A DNA stretch of 64,000 nucleotides, taken from the NCBI GenBank assembly GCA_013398295.1, contig VZSF01001093.1, positions 62,001-126,000 of the forward strand. Direction: 5' to 3'. Positions 11,947-26,300 of the stretch are shown piece after piece. Origin of the DNA: Chionis minor. Lineage: Eukaryota > Chordata > Aves > Charadriiformes > Chionididae. Numbering within the stretch: position 1 is the stretch's first letter; every line of letters begins with the position of its first letter. The notes under the pieces are model-generated. The model was given only the letters and a program-made list of their open reading frames with translations. It was not told where the DNA came from and ran no database searches. A program made the translations under genes and the position numbers.

Positions 11947-14900
11947 GATTTCTGTGTGGTAACAAGGCTCTCCAGACTTACAATAGCTAATGCTCATGAG
12001 TTTTAAGATATTAACATCTGAATTGCAAGGAACAGATTAGGAATAGCTTTTCAGGGTTAGGAGTTGGAGGCACTGCCCTGTGATTTCTTATTCTTGTTTC
12101 TGAAACATCTTGCTCTGGAGGCTGAAGTGGGGTTGCTGGGGTGGCTTGGCCGACTGCCTGGTGAGAATGGTGCTGATGTCCCCCTGGGGGCTCAGATTAC
12201 TGGCCATGCCATCCAGCCATGCTGAAAAGCCTGGGTACACAAGGGGATTTTAGCTCCAGGTGTTTCTAGTCCCTCTGGGGGCTCCTCCAGTTGGTCGGAC
12301 TGCCTCCGCACCCGAGGCAGTCCAGGTCTACCAACACCATTGCTGATACGCCCTCACTCACACCATGAACTTGCAGCTTTGCACCTTTCCTGCAGTACCC
12401 CTCCTCATGAGCCTCAGCCCTGGGCAGCTTGTGCCAGAGTGTCACTGGCAGCGTGGCAGCACCACTGGCACTCTCCAGCCACCGGAGCAGCAGGTGGAGG
12501 TAAGTTGTCCTTGGGAGTCAGTTGGTCCTGGGAGGAGGTCCATAAAGGGCCTAGAAAGACATTAGGAGCAGTTCTGCCTCAGTGGCTTGCTTAAAAAAAG
12601 GCTGAGGTTATTCTTTTCATCAATGTGCAGGTGACACTGTTGCTTGTGTGCGTTTTTAAGAATTTAAACCATCTAGAAGGAGTATGGCCAAACCTTGATG
12701 TCAGGTCTTGGCTTTTGTATGGGTGTTGTTGGGGTCTACAGGGGCTGTGTCTGAAATCGTAGAGTTGTTTCGCTGTTTAGCCAGCACTATCACAGAAATT
12801 TCTCTTAACTCTTACAGAATTAGTCCTGCCACAGATCTTTCTTCATTATACTTTGTTGTCTCAGGATGTACATTTGCTGAAGGATAAACTGTGCTACTCT
12901 ACCCTTCAGATGAAAACACCACTGTAGGAAAAGCTGTCTTCCTCAATTCGATTTGAAGCTTGAAGCTTCCAAGCAGCTCTACAAAAGATTTCTGTATACA
13001 TACTTTTGGGGATATGTTCATGCTTTTATGGAATTACATGCTTATGCAAATGGACTGGGCTTTCCCAAGGTGCTTAGAAGTGGCTTGAAAAAATTTGTAA
13101 AGGCTTGAAGGTTGCATGGCGTCTATTATCCTAGGTGACCGTGTCCTAGAGCTCGCTGTAGTTGGAAGGCAGCTGAACTGTCAGGGCAGGAAACGAAGCG
13201 AGTGCAGTTAAGGCTGGGTCTTTTTGCAACAGAACTGTGACAGTGTCTGGGCCAGACATAATGTGGTTTAGAAGCACTTAATATTTGTCTTCCCGCCTGT
13301 GCTCCCTGGCAGAGAAGTTAGTTATTAATTTTTAACGCCAGGTGTGAATTGTTATGTTAACAGCCTGGCAGCTTCTCCAGTGCAAGGAGTGCTCAGCAAT
13401 ATGCTACAGCTGGCCTGAACCATACTTAAGAAAGAGTTGTACACATATGTCTTAACAATTTCCCTCCACTTAGGAGGAAATGTATGCTTGAAAGAAATTA
13501 TTCTCAGACTTGAGATTCCTTCAGAGTCGTCTTCTATGAAACATGATGGATTTTACCCCCAAGTATCAACATCCCTCCTCTTTTAGGTTAGTAAGGCACG
13601 TAGCGTGCAGGCAGAGCATATCTAATCTGAACAAACACCCCTTAATCAAATGTACTGGAGGTGTGAGGAGCCACAGCACCAACTGATTTTAGCTACTGAT
13701 CTGCTCCTATTACAAAGAATGAATTGCTAAACTAGATGCACCCATCAGTCTTTTCTGCTCATAGTGCCAGGTTCAGCCGTTTTTGCAAAAGGCATATTTG
13801 GAGTCCACAGGCACAGTAAAGCACAATTTCTCAGAGGGAGCCAGCTTTCTCCATTCAAGCAAAAAGTCAGGGACAACATGCAGTCAGGCTAAGAGAACTG
13901 ACATCTGCAGGAATCCCAGGTTTAATTCTATGAGTGATCTTTATTTTTAGATGCAAGTGGAGAACCACACATGAAGTCAGTAAGCACATGTTCCTTCGTG
14001 ACTGGCCCCGTGAGTGAGGAGTACAAGGGGACTGGTATCTGCTGACAGAGGGCAGCCTTCCCAGACTTGTTAGAGTTAATGGAGGGAGAAAGGCTACAGC
14101 TAAGCTCCTGTAGGGGATGACTGAATGCAGGATCTTATCATTCCCAACCAACTCAAGAGGAAACATAGGAAGACTAATCTATTTCCCTGGGCTAAAGTTA
14201 GCGTTTGGGTGTACTCCCTCTGGTCCCATTAAATTCCCATTAAAAACCAATTTATTGGGACCAGGATTTCATTCTCTCTTCTTCAGTAACCTAAAGCCAA
14301 TGCCTTCTGTGCTTCATCAGTTTCTTGAGTCCAGTTTGCAACATTTCTTCAAAATCCATTTACGTTCAATAATCACAAAACTTTATAGGCTGCCTAGGTA
14401 CCTAGATTTTTGTTTATCCTCTGGAACCACAAAAAATTCCCATGCTGAGTCATAATGGAAAAATGGAAATATCAAAAGTACTTGTAACTTATCATCTGAA
14501 AAGAAAAAGCAAGAAGTTAAGGCCAACTGACAGTTTTGCTTTAAGTCTTACCAATTAGATTTTGGTGGGATTTTTTCCCCTACTGCAATTACATTTTAAG
14601 GCAAAGTCAATTTGAACTGGAAATATTTTTTTTTTTTCATTTCAAGCCAAACCCATTTAAACCAAGAGTTTTCCTCAAAAGGTTTTGTAATTTAATCTGT
14701 TGACATTTCATGTCAAAAAATATTTAATTGAAAATTTCTGGCCAGTTGTATTACCAGTGATTCAATGCTTAATTTGCTATGTGTTCCCGTGTTTACTTCT
14801 AACTATTGGATATTTTATGGTATAGTGCATGCTTGTAATTTATTACTACAAAAAATTAATATATATCTAGCTTTGACAAAAAACAAAACAATGAACATGA

Positions 14901-15680
14901 AAAAACTGAAAGGCCATTCTTACCATAAATTCTTATGACTCTTGTGCTGCATTCATCAAACTGATTTCTGCTTTCCAAATGCTGAAGAATAAGTAGCTGA
15001 TAACTACATGGATTTGTATATATTGTGTGCTCTTATAAAATACCACAAGTACACAGTCTTGCATTACTCTATATCAGGGGACCTGTAATGCAACGTAAAG
15101 CTATGGCTGTGAATGATATTTTAAAAGTTTATTTATGGTTTGCAGTGTTTCAAATGAAGTTCAAAAATGCATACACAAATGGAAGCTAAGCTGTTCTGCC
15201 TTCCCAGTGACCTGTGGTGAGGGATTGGCAATTCTTTTTCTTGTGATGAGGTGCGGCTCCTCCGAGCTGTGCTTTGAGAAGACATGACTGGAAGGATGGT
15301 GGCATGGCTGAAGACTTAAGCTGTTAAAGTTTCTCTTTGTAGTCATGTGGGTGGGTCTGGTATATGGTAATTTATGAGCTAAGGTGTATATAGCCTCTTT
15401 TTCTTTCTCCTCTGGGATTTTCAAGACCGTATGTTGGGTTTTGTTTGCAATTACCTGCCTGCAAACCTCCTTGCCTGTGTTCTGCCTTTCCCTTATCCTT
15501 CAATATACTCCTCTCTTTTTTGCCAACGGCCTCTGAAGGAGGCACTAATCAAATTTCACTGCAGAATTCTGCAATAACTTGTTTGCTTTGTATCAGAAGA
15601 AACAGGAAAATGATGAAAATTATTAGCCAGAGGCACAATCTTTTTCTGTCTCCAGTGTATGGGGGAAGGATAATTACATG
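11947..15680. other. Non-coding sequence, no confirmed gene
   Basis: A GC-richer patch at about 12.1-12.6 kb holds a splice-like segment (12396-12499) that is discussed as a finding. The rest is AT-rich, with a run of 13 T at 14626-14638. Open frames up to 112 codons (14117-14455) carry no recognisable domain. No further repeat family was recognised. Confidence 0.6.
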
Positions 15681-16090
15681 AGACCCAGTCCATTATTACC
15701 TAATTCTGCACGCTGCCCCATCGAGGGCTCCGTGCCGCTTGCAGAGGCGTACGCAGGAGGCAGGAGGCCAAGCATCAGCGCAGGGGTGGGTGTCTGCCAC
15801 CTCTGAGCTCTGAAGAGCCAGCGCTGGCATCGTTCTGTCTCTACTGCCCGTGTTCACACGGAATCTGAGCCAAGTGTATGGATTGGCACTGTCTGCCTGG
15901 GTTGTGTCCTCCCCACTGCCCCAGCAGCTCAGCTGACTCCAAACTTGGGGACTCCGGCTGACTGGAAGGAGGGAGGGGAAGATGCTGGACATGGAGTGGG
16001 GCTGAGAGATCAGCAGACACTGCAGTGGATTTACTTGCCCATCTTGGGCAGTTCAGCCATCCGCAACTCTGAACATTGCCTTTCACTTCA
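15681..16090. other. Local GC-richer patch with several CpG
   Basis: About 400 bp are clearly GC-richer than the flanks, with CpG dinucleotides clustered around 15710-15860. The patch is small and I see no TATA element, start codon in good context or coding signal. Two overlapping minus-strand frames (15696-15992 and 15841-16086) are most likely composition-driven. Confidence 0.45.
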
Positions 16091-19000
16091 AAGACAGTCC
16101 TTCAGAAACCCCGCAGACTGAAATATCCACAGCATGCCAGGTACTTCCCTGCTTTTGGGTTGGTTTTCAGCCTTGGACTACTGATAGTGGCAATGATTAA
16201 CTTTTTTAATATGGGAATCACAGTTACTGTCAAAAAGTAGGAAGTGTCATTGAATTTTCTCTTTAGAGCTTTCCCCGGTGAAAAAAAACTGGATACGAGC
16301 TAATAGACTTAGCAGCTCTTAAACAACTCTTGATCCTTTTGAATTAATTACCGGGGTGAAAGTGGCTGAGCTACTTGTGAGTCCATAGAAGTTGACAATT
16401 ACTCTCTGGAAAGTATTAAGGATTAATATAATTTTGTTACAGTGAGGCGTTCCTGTTATTTTTCACAGTCAATGGGCACCTAAGGTCAGGAAGCAAGCAG
16501 TGTCCCTGTCGCCCAGTGATTATATTAATTCAATGCAGAATCTAGTATGTCCAGCCATGAGCTGAGGTGGATAGTACCTTGAAATAAAAGTTAGCACCAT
16601 GGCTTTTAGGTCCATGGCTTCCTGGGTCCAATTGCACGTCCATCTGAAGTTCAAGATAGCTCCTCTGAAAAATAAGCCAATACCCTGCAAACACAAACAC
16701 ATTACCACTGGCTGCCAGCCTAGGGCTCTGTATTGGGCTTGTTGTGAACACCAGTCCAGGGAATCTGCACTCTCATAATGAGAGTTATTTCATCTGTTCA
16801 GGCAAGTATTCAGTTTTTTCTCCAAGTGCAGTTATTGCCAGCTCCATTTTGTGTGCTCTGTATGTATTTGCTAAAACATGCTACGCACTGACAGACTGTC
16901 CTAATCTGAGCCTCTTTTTATGCTTTCCTCTACGAGAACTGTGAAAACTGGCTCTTCAGGCTTGAAAATTGTGGTTTGAAATCTTCCCCGAATCTGTTTA
17001 TCGCTGTGCTTGAGGATACTAAATCTTAGCCTCAAGGTAGAAGTACAGTCATCTCCTCCTTTTCAGTTTAGGACAGAGGGTACCGTCATGTCACCAATAC
17101 TTGGAGTGTTTCGCTTCCCTCCATCTGCTCTTTCCTTTCACCTCCAAGTGAACGAGGGGTAAAGATATGTTACATCTCCTGTTTGCAATTAAAGTCTATC
17201 TACTGTAGCTGAATATTGCTATCGTGAGTCATAGAAGTCTGATATTATCTGTGGCAACGAGTTCTACAAGCTAATGATATATTATATAAAACATTCTTTG
17301 AAAAAAGTATTCTGCTGGCTTTTGTCCCTTGTTAGCAATCAAGTACTCTTTTCTGACCTTCACTATACAACATGATTTTATATACCTCAGTTGTGAATTC
17401 TCCTTGTTTTCTCTCTAAGAGAAACAATTCTGACCTTTTTACTTAGACTTCTCGCGTCTCAGCGTTATTGAAAGCAGCCACCTGTCTGTCTCGTGCCTTC
17501 TACCTCTCCCAAGACCCCGCATTTACACTGTTCTCTGTAGAAATGGGCTGCAATAAGGAAGTACCCAAACTTTGGGAGTGGATGATCCTACTTTGTCAAT
17601 TAACAGTCACTCTGGGTTAAGGTGATGGGGAGTAAATGGAAGTGTGAAGAGGCGTCAGGTAAAGCATCTCTAACATTTTGTTTTGGGACAAGGATCCAGG
17701 CTCACACACATTTTCAATCATTAATTTGAGAACAAAAGATGTTTCTGTCCAAAGTCAGCTAAAAAATCCAGTGGCAACGAGTACAATACAGAATAGACGA
17801 TTCCTTGCAGTTAAGCTCCCTATAGCTCTGGAAGAGTCGTATTGCCCTCTCTTTGTAATACGTATTCTGGGAATGACCAAACAATTTATCAAGAAATCAA
17901 AATGGAGATTTTTGGCATCCTAACCTCTGTCAGTGGCGTAAAGTTGATGGTGAAAGAGCCATAAAAGCTACTCCAGGCCTGTTGCTTAAATGAACTGCAT
18001 AATGAGATGTAGAGAGCTCACCTCAGGCCTGATCCAATCCATGCTGAAAGCAATGACACTTTTCCACTGGCTTTACCAGGAGCTAAACTGGCTGCCAAAA
18101 GAGAAATTGATCTTTCTGTTCAATGACACTGTAGTAAAGAAGCCCCACACGCTCACTTTGCCTTGACTGTGGGCTCATCATTTCGACAGCTTTGATTGAA
18201 AAGAAGCAGTTAAAAATGCTCTGTGAAGGAAAACTGTGATGCACAGAGATGTACCTCTCTGAATTCCTAGCAGCTTGCAACTCGTCAAGAGATTGTGCCT
18301 CTGTGCTCAGCTGAGAAACAGCTATTTCTGAGGAGAAGATTCACTTCCATTCAATAGAAAAGCATAAACTCTGCTACAGGGATGTCTGTGTGATTCAGAC
18401 TATGCCTCCAGAGTATAGAGAGTGTATATGTAAGTACCCTTCGCTAATTAATACTGCACTATCACCTTACTAATTAATGCGCAATAGAAGAGCTCTCCTG
18501 CCATTTTCCAAAGTAATATAGAATTTGGAAAAATGTAGCCATGAAAATCTGAGGAATAATGGATACCCCTCAATGGGGCGTGCTGAAGCCAGAGACCCTG
18601 AGAGGAGCTCCAGGGGTCCAGAACTCCTCCCAGGGATGCAGAAAATGCCTCTCGGTTACAAACCCAAAGATGCATGCAGCACTCTCCTCTTCCAGTATAA
18701 ACTCACAGCTAAAGAAAGCAAGCTTTTAAGTGACGTAAGTAATTTTAAGATATTTTACGTTGAATCCAGCATTGCTGTGGGCTTGCACTGAAGGACATCT
18801 GAGTCGACTCCGCTGATAAATGGTGTTTGGTCAGTGTAAAGGCAGTGAATGTTCCAAACAAATGGGCTGCGTGCCTTAACTACTGCAGGTCTTGCTGGAC
18901 CATAGGCTAGGATGAGTGTGAGGAGAACTGAAAAAATATATGCTGGCATGCTAAGAAGATGTAACACACGTTAGAATAACCTGCGACTTTCTTTCCTTCC

Positions 19001-21900
19001 AGTGCCATCGATATCATTGACAAAGTGCTCACCATTATGTAGGAAGTCATGAGAAGGACAGCTTCATCTCTCAGGACACATGAAATGACCCAAAATTAGT
19101 GACAACTTTTTCTTTTAAGAAAGCTGTCTGGAAGACTGAGGATAAGATGACCCTACCTTTGTCAACTCTGAAGAGAAAATAATGCAAATAGTGCTACTGG
19201 AATATTTGTGGCCTATTACAGCTTCTGTGCTGCCTCTGAAGCCAGGACTTCTTCCTAGAAGGAGTCTTGACAATGCTGTGGACTTCAGCTGATCACCATT
19301 CTTAAATGGCACCAGAATCAAGGACAAGCTGGGACATCGAAGGTCCTCACATCAGTGACACATGCAATGATTTTAACATGTAACTGTTTGCTGATGTTAA
19401 TGAGCAATTGATTGCCAGTGCAACTGGACAGCATGCAGTTCTGGATTTTTGATTCCTCAGTAAAATCTCTGGCTACAGGTATTTTCCTCACAAACACAAG
19501 AGGAAAACAAGTGCTGGATACAAGCACAGAACTTTCGGGGCCTGCAGGTGTGTGAAAGGGAAGCAGAGTCAGAGATGCTGACTACTAACGAGAAATAAAA
19601 GCACTTTCCTAATTATCGGATGAGGTGCATCTGGAGAAATCAGAGTGCAGAAATAAGGAAAATGAAGGCACTTTGATTTACCATGAGTGGAGAGGAGAGC
19701 TGGCATTTGAGGACAGCACAGAGTTTCTTGCAATCAATCATAAAGGTATTTGTAAAATGTTTCTGAAAACACGGAGAATGGGTGAAATAAGGACTGTAGC
19801 CTCTCCAGAAGGTGGGTCACCTGAGTTGGACGTCCTTCCCCTCAGCTGACCTTGCTGGCTGCACACGTGCAGAAAAGGAGCTAGAAAAATGCTAAGGGGG
19901 CTCTTTTGTACTTTCTTCCTCTCTCTGTCTCTGAGAGCCACCATGGTGCAGGGCGTATGAAAAGCTACACAGTTCACGTACTGAGAGATCAGGGTTATGG
20001 TTAAATGCAAGCTGTGCCTGAGCGTCTCCCAAGAAGAGGTGTGTGTCTGACTGCACCCTGGCCCGATGGGGATGAACCCCATGCCTCGATGTCTGCAGGA
20101 AGGAAACCTGCCTGCTGGAGGGGAGCAACAGCCACAAAAAACTGGGAGCATGCTCACGTGCAGCCTGTTTCTGGCCGTGGTGGATGCTCAGCAGGATTTC
20201 TCCATCATTCTGAACCCCAGCCCAAGCCTTCCCTCTCATGCACATAGCAGTTTCTGAGAAAAGGAAGCTGGGAGACTGGTGACTTTTTAATGTTGACAAA
20301 TGTTGTCCACTGCAGGTATAATTTGCTGCTTGAAGTCATAATGGCCATTTTATATACATTTTCTTGAACCATCATCCGTGAACAATGGGCTTTTCTACAG
20401 AAATGTGAGTCTGACAACCCTAAGGCTCTTCTAATTTACCCCAGCAAGCTGATGCAGGGAATAACTTAAAAATTAACTTTTCCTTCCCCTCTTTGATTCT
20501 TGCCCCAGAACAGTTACTGCAAACAGAGACCTACAGAGTGAAGACTCAAAATGTAGCTGTATTCTGCATCTTTGGTGCCTGTAGCTCTGTCCTTGATTTC
20601 CAGAATTAACTCAAATAAATTATGCATTCCTACATGCTTAACCAGGAAAAGTCTGCACAGTAACAGTGCAGAGTCACTCAGAAGGGGAAAAAAATCTGAC
20701 CACGTTAGTGCTACGGATGACAGCTATTTTTGCTTTTTGGCTGATACATTGCCACCTGGGATAATTTACTATGAGAGAAACTAGTGGAATTACCGGAGTG
20801 CCAGACAAGGAAAGTGAAAAAATAGAAGGAGGAAAAGGAAAATTCCCTCTAAGATCATACTACAGAAAAACAAAAATGCCTCTCACCTGCAAACTTCCCC
20901 CCAAAAAAATTCCATGGAGCCCCAGCTTCTAATTTGGCTCCAATTTGTAGTGGCAGAAAACTTGGAGTTTATTGAAAGGAGGTAGACATGCCTTGTAGGA
21001 AGGCAATGTGATGAATAATGGAAAGTGCGGCAGGTGTGAGCATTAATATTATTTTCCTCTACCCTGAAACTTGTTCCCTTTGCATGTAAACTGCAGCTTT
21101 CCCATTAGTCTGTATTGTCCTGGCTCTGTACTGGTTTTGAACTCCTAAGTTTCTCACAGTGCTATCCAAGGCGCAGATGAGCTGGCTAGGATCCTTCTGG
21201 GTAACTGTGCCAGGTGTATGGAGGGAGCAATGACGGCGCTGCCTAAAATTATGCTTCAATTGTTCCTTTTCCATATGCTGACAATTATTTACAGGGAGTT
21301 ACAGTTGTACTTGTCGGGGAGAGCCCACACATATGGTGGACTTCTTGTGAATCAGTACTCAATGCGTGGCCTTTTAGGGTGAAGTGATGTAGTTTTAGAG
21401 AAGGATATACATTCATCTCTGTGTCAGGTTGGCATGCTTTACACATTCATACATGAATTTGATTCACAAATATGCACCTTTCATTTCTTACCGATCTTTT
21501 CCTGGTCACCTTCAAAACTTGCCTTTTGCAGTCTATATTTTTAATGCCCTTTTTTCCTCCTTGCCGATTTCTTCATATCCTAAAGCAATGACTTTAATTT
21601 TCTCCTCTGAAATCATTTAAGGGATCTGGCCTGGTGGTGTCTACTCATGCAGCCTCTTCAGTTTTCCTCTAAAAAAATGTTTTGCAAAAATGACAGCACA
21701 AAAGGGCATTGGAAGGAAATCAGAGCCCAGCGCACAGGGGCAGATGTCCTCAGCCTGCTGAAAACAGTACGTCCAGGGCCCTGCAATCTGAGCCTCTCCA
21801 GTCAGTGAGAGCCAGTGCAACAGCAACTTTAATATTCATAATCTCTGTATTTTAATGCTGGAAGGCAAATCTGTTCTACCTACAAATGACAAAGCAGGGT
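16091..21900. other. AT-rich non-coding sequence, no gene seen
   Basis: Unique sequence without a recognisable repeat family. Two TAATTAAT words 26 bp apart at 18444-18478 are the most regulatory-looking spot. Open frames of 135-139 codons on the minus strand at 19738-20299 overlap each other and two plus-strand frames, and have no domain I recognise. Confidence 0.65.
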
Positions 21901-23136
21901 TTGTTTTCACCAGTTCAACACTCATTTTAGCCACAAGGTTACCTGACACACTCCCTCCCGCAGCAGCAATGGGGAGCAAGCCTGGCCCGCCCCGGGAAGC
22001 TGCACTGGGAGGAGGCGTGGGTGGGAAGCCATGGGTGACCAGAGACAGGGAGCCTCCTTGTCCGGTCCCTGACCAAGGGTGCTAACTTTTCTGCCCATGC
22101 AGTGAACAGTGTCAACCATATAAGAGAACTCAAGCTTGTATGTCAGTCTTCACAACATAGTACTGGTAAGCCAGGGTTAAGAATTTCTCAGGTTTAATGG
22201 CTTGAAACCTATAGAAAATCAATGAAAGTAAGGGGACTTCTGATCCCATGTCTCTCCTTCTGCCGCTTTTTTCCATGTGTGAGCAGTTTCCTTAACTACT
22301 GAGTTTAACGCACAAGCTTTACTATAGCTGTGACAAGATCATTGTGAACATTTGAGGTCTGACATTCAGGATTGGCAGAAGAAGAAAAAGCCACCATAAT
22401 TCCCATCCTGCGGCTGAAGAAGTAAGGTGGTGGTATGCAATACGTCTGTTTCTGTCTTTTGCAATCCCAGTTGATGACCAGGACAGAACTTGTGAAATAA
22501 CCAGACTGCTACACAGTCAGCCAAGAAATGATTTAAATATGTTTTTCTAAAATGTACATAGGACAGTGACTGTGTTTTCACGCATGGCTTGATTTAGGAC
22601 TTAAAAGTTCTGCTACTGTTAGCAGACCACCCATTATGGCTTAGGTACATGGATGTGCAGAATAGAAAAACCCTTCTGGGCAAATATTTTGCCATGATTT
22701 GAACGTGGCAGGCTAAGCATACTTTAGAGATGGAAGATTTTATGGTCGTGTCATCCGCCTAGCTCCTATTCCAGATGGGACAAAGATGTCTTTCCTTTTA
22801 CCTGCCCCTATCTCCACACTATGTTAGAGAAACGGAGATGTGCTGAGGATACATCCATACAGTAAAATACATTTTTCCTTTTTGAATTCCTGAAATAAGG
22901 TCAGGAAATTCTCTTTCTGTTCATGGACTTTCTGCAAGCTAGCAAAGAGGCTAAATTAACTGCATACATTATTCATGACAAATTATTCACTCTATACAGC
23001 ACATACTGATTGTTTAGAAAATTCATTCTTTCTGTCCTAGAAATGTCACTGGCTGTAACTCATTACCTCATCATTGACAAATTCTGTTGATTGCTTGACT
23101 AGTTGCTTTAACTAATCCAGGATTACAGTTCGCAAG
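21901..23136. other. Non-coding sequence with a small GC-rich patch
   Basis: A roughly 130-bp GC-rich patch lies at 21950-22080 and includes CCCGCCCCGGG. It is too small to be called a CpG island. The remainder is AT-rich unique sequence with no gene signal. Confidence 0.6.
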
Positions 23137-23325
23137 AATAATAATAGCCACTTCTCTAGCGCTTTGCACATGAGGACCTCAAAACATGATTTCCAAATGC
23201 TAATTAATCCCCAGAGCACCTGGGAGGTGAAGTATTCCTATCCTTATAGCAGATTTGTAGCTCTTGAACCGTGTCGGGAGGTGGAAAGTCATTCTGCTGA
23301 CTCACACAAGCTGTCAGGTCAGGTG
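23137..23325 (-). mobile_element. Probable ancient MIR/CORE-SINE relic
   Basis: Read on the plus strand, the order of landmarks follows the reverse complement of the MIR family as I recall it: AATAATAGCCACTTCTCTAG, the GCGCTTTGCACATGAGGA region, GCTAATTAATCCCCAGAGCA, then GGGAGGTGAAGTATTCCTAT. Farther right, GACTCACACAAGCTGTCAGG weakly matches the part of MIR that reads GTCACACAGCTAGTAAG. The copy is strongly diverged, as expected for an element older than the bird lineage. Other ancient CORE-SINEs with similar 3' parts are equally possible. Confidence 0.5.
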
Positions 23326-26300
23326 GGTCTCATTAGCTCCAACCAGCCAAGATAAAAAGCTGAGCATTAAAAGGAAAGGGGAAAGGAAAAAAAAAAGGGG
23401 GGGAAATTAAGTAAGAGAAGCAGGAAGGGTGAAAGAGCAGTAGGTAGGACTTTTGTTAGTTCCTTTAGGAAGCATTGATAGTCTGTTTGGTTTCAGAGTC
23501 TTGTTCTTATTGTAGCTGTTGAGGTGGTTGAATAAATTATAGTTAAATGGGAATGCATGCTTCTGGTTGAATTCACTGGCTATGTTGAATTTTTCAGGCC
23601 TTTCTTTACTTATTTTGCATGGTATGTTTCCAGACTTGCCTATACTAGTAGTCCAGAAATTGTATGTGGTGAGTTTACTATGTACCTGTAGCTGATCTAT
23701 GTAGCTGCAAAAAGTGGAGTTGCTGTGTGTGCTAGGTGTACAGTGACTGTTTGCCTTAGACATCTGTGTGTTTGGTAGCCTGACAGTTTCTTGCTCAAAG
23801 ATGAAGCTATTTGACTACTGGTAGAAGCAGCTGTCTGTCATCTGAGCTGAAGAACATGACAGGTTGGCAAGCAAGCTACGTGCCTAAGGATTTCCTTTGC
23901 CTCGAATAACTTCTAGGTAGTAAAATGGCTACAGTAGAGTTTTAAAAGCTACATACTGGAGCCAGATGATCTTTGGCTGGTATAAGGATTGGTGGGAGAA
24001 GAGGTTTTGCTGTATATCTGCTGCATCCCTTATGCCTTTTCTCTCTCTCATCTACTGGGAAACTGAGGTATGCAAGGCAAGAGGAACTTATTCACTGTTT
24101 GAAACATGGGGAGATGTGGGGATTTGTGCCTTATCTTAGCCTTTCATGAACATCACATCGTGTGGTGTTCTAATTTTTGTCTGTGTTTGGTGTCCTAAGA
24201 CATCAAGTGATCTGACAGCTAAGCACTGCTGTAAAGCAGAGCTCTGAAAGCAAAGTGTATTGTGCTCTGCAACACAAACATCAAGCAAATCCACCAAGTA
24301 AACCATATGTGTTGATGGTGGGTGTTTCTACTGATAGTAAAGAGGAGGGGCTTTGAGCAGAGGCACACAAACATGTGTTATTCCTTTTAAAAAAAGCAGA
24401 ACTAGAGATTTAGGCGAAACAAATGTTACCAGGGCTAGATAATTTAATGTACACTGAGGGGAGGGGAATGAAACGGGGGAGTGGGTGCATGACTTTTAAC
24501 ACTGGCTTTGTCTAGAAGTGTGCAGTATGGCAGCTAGCATTTGTGCTTTAAAAATGTAATTATCATCTGAAGAAGCACATCTAGGTAAGTAGAAAACACA
24601 AACAGAATGAGAGGTAGGGGCTAGTTCACAGCTGTAAGCTGCAGAACATGGATGCTGATGTTGTTCTGGAACTAATTTTATTTTTTTGAAAAAGAGGAGG
24701 GGGGGCAAAAAAATCAACCAAAAAACTCTCAAAGCCATGAGCAATCATGGCTCAAGGGCAATACAATAGTCTGTCTAGAGGGGGCATTTAGACAGAAAGT
24801 GTGGTGAACAAAAGCTTATGTATTGCTGCAGATTGTCCTACAGGGTTCTACGGCATTGATGCGAGTACTTGATTAAATAAGAGCAGTAGGGGTATAGAGA
24901 ACTGCTGCTAAATTTTCAGTAAAATATTCTTGCCAGCCTTCATTGATATCAAAAAAAGGACTGACTGGATCCATATGACCTAATTCTACTCTTCCCTGCA
25001 CCAGCAGACAAAGGAATCGCTCTCTGGAGGTTAATGGCTTTAGACTTGTATGTAAATGAGGGGAAAATCTGGTCTTAAATCTCTAGCAAGCAAAAAGTAG
25101 TGACAGGGTTTACTGTAGACCTCTTCCACAGAGGAAGTCTGTGGGGGCTGGCAGGGAGGGATTGTGCAATTAGAGGAGCCTTTAGCAGTGCCATTCATTC
25201 TGCACTTGTCTTCCCATTTCAGTGCTGGCAAGCATGGGAATCTGAGATCAGGCACACACCTCAACGCGGTGCAGCGGAGCAGGTGATACTACCACCCCAT
25301 TCCCCTATTGGCACTTCAGGACTCTTCAAAACCTTAGCAAGGTGGAAGGGGGACCAGGATGGTGGACCAGGAGCCTGCTTCTCCTGTGGACAGGTCCTAT
25401 GTTGGAGCAGCATGAACATGGCCAGACTTAGTTTTGCTCCCGTGGCAATGAGGAGAGAGCAACGTAGGCAGATAGGACTGGCCACTCTGCCTATCCTCAC
25501 CTTCAGTTCCCCAAAGCTACATGTCCCAGGCTAGCTTTGCTCTGTTTTCTTTTTTCCTTTCACAGCCCTGTATCTCAGAGGCTGTTGGCCGCTCGGGTCT
25601 GCCCCTGGCTGGTGGTACTGTGCCATTTTTAAGTGGGTACCAAAGTTGCTCCCTATGTGTGGAGCTCACGGATGCACGCAGGCGGAGAAGGGTCCGATCT
25701 CCAGGAGATGAAATCCTTTCCTTGTGCTGACCTGTACCTTTCTGCAGTACCTCTCTGTCACCTGTGTGACAGCGAGGAGCGCAAGGTGGGCCCAAATGCA
25801 AACCAGGGAGACTGAACAGCTACTCTGTGCTGCAGAATGAGATTTCAAGTCAGGGAGAATTGCAGTAATTTTCCTGTTCAAAGGGCAGAGAAAACAATAG
25901 CATGTTTGCCATGGATGTCAGATATCTGAAAAGCCAAATGGCTCCTTGGTGTACCTTAATGGGCTTCAACAAAATTAACCTGGGATTGATAGCAGGTGGG
26001 GACTTGAAAGTTTTCAGGTGAGAGCTGTTAAGGGCACACCTCTTCACCCGCTGTAGGGTGGAGAATGTGTTTCTGCTGTTTTGTCACCTGCAGGCTCAAA
26101 AATTGTCTGGGGTTGGTGTCCATTCATTTTTCTCTCTGAAAAGATGTATATGTTCTTGGGAGCCTGGGCTCCTGCGCTCCGTGTAGCGGAGGGAGCACTG
26201 CTAGTAATAGGGCAATGAGCCTGCGCTGTGTTTTGTCTCTGGGTGAGACAGGACAGAGAAGTATGTGCTACTAAATCTTGTGCTGCTGTCTCTGCTATGT

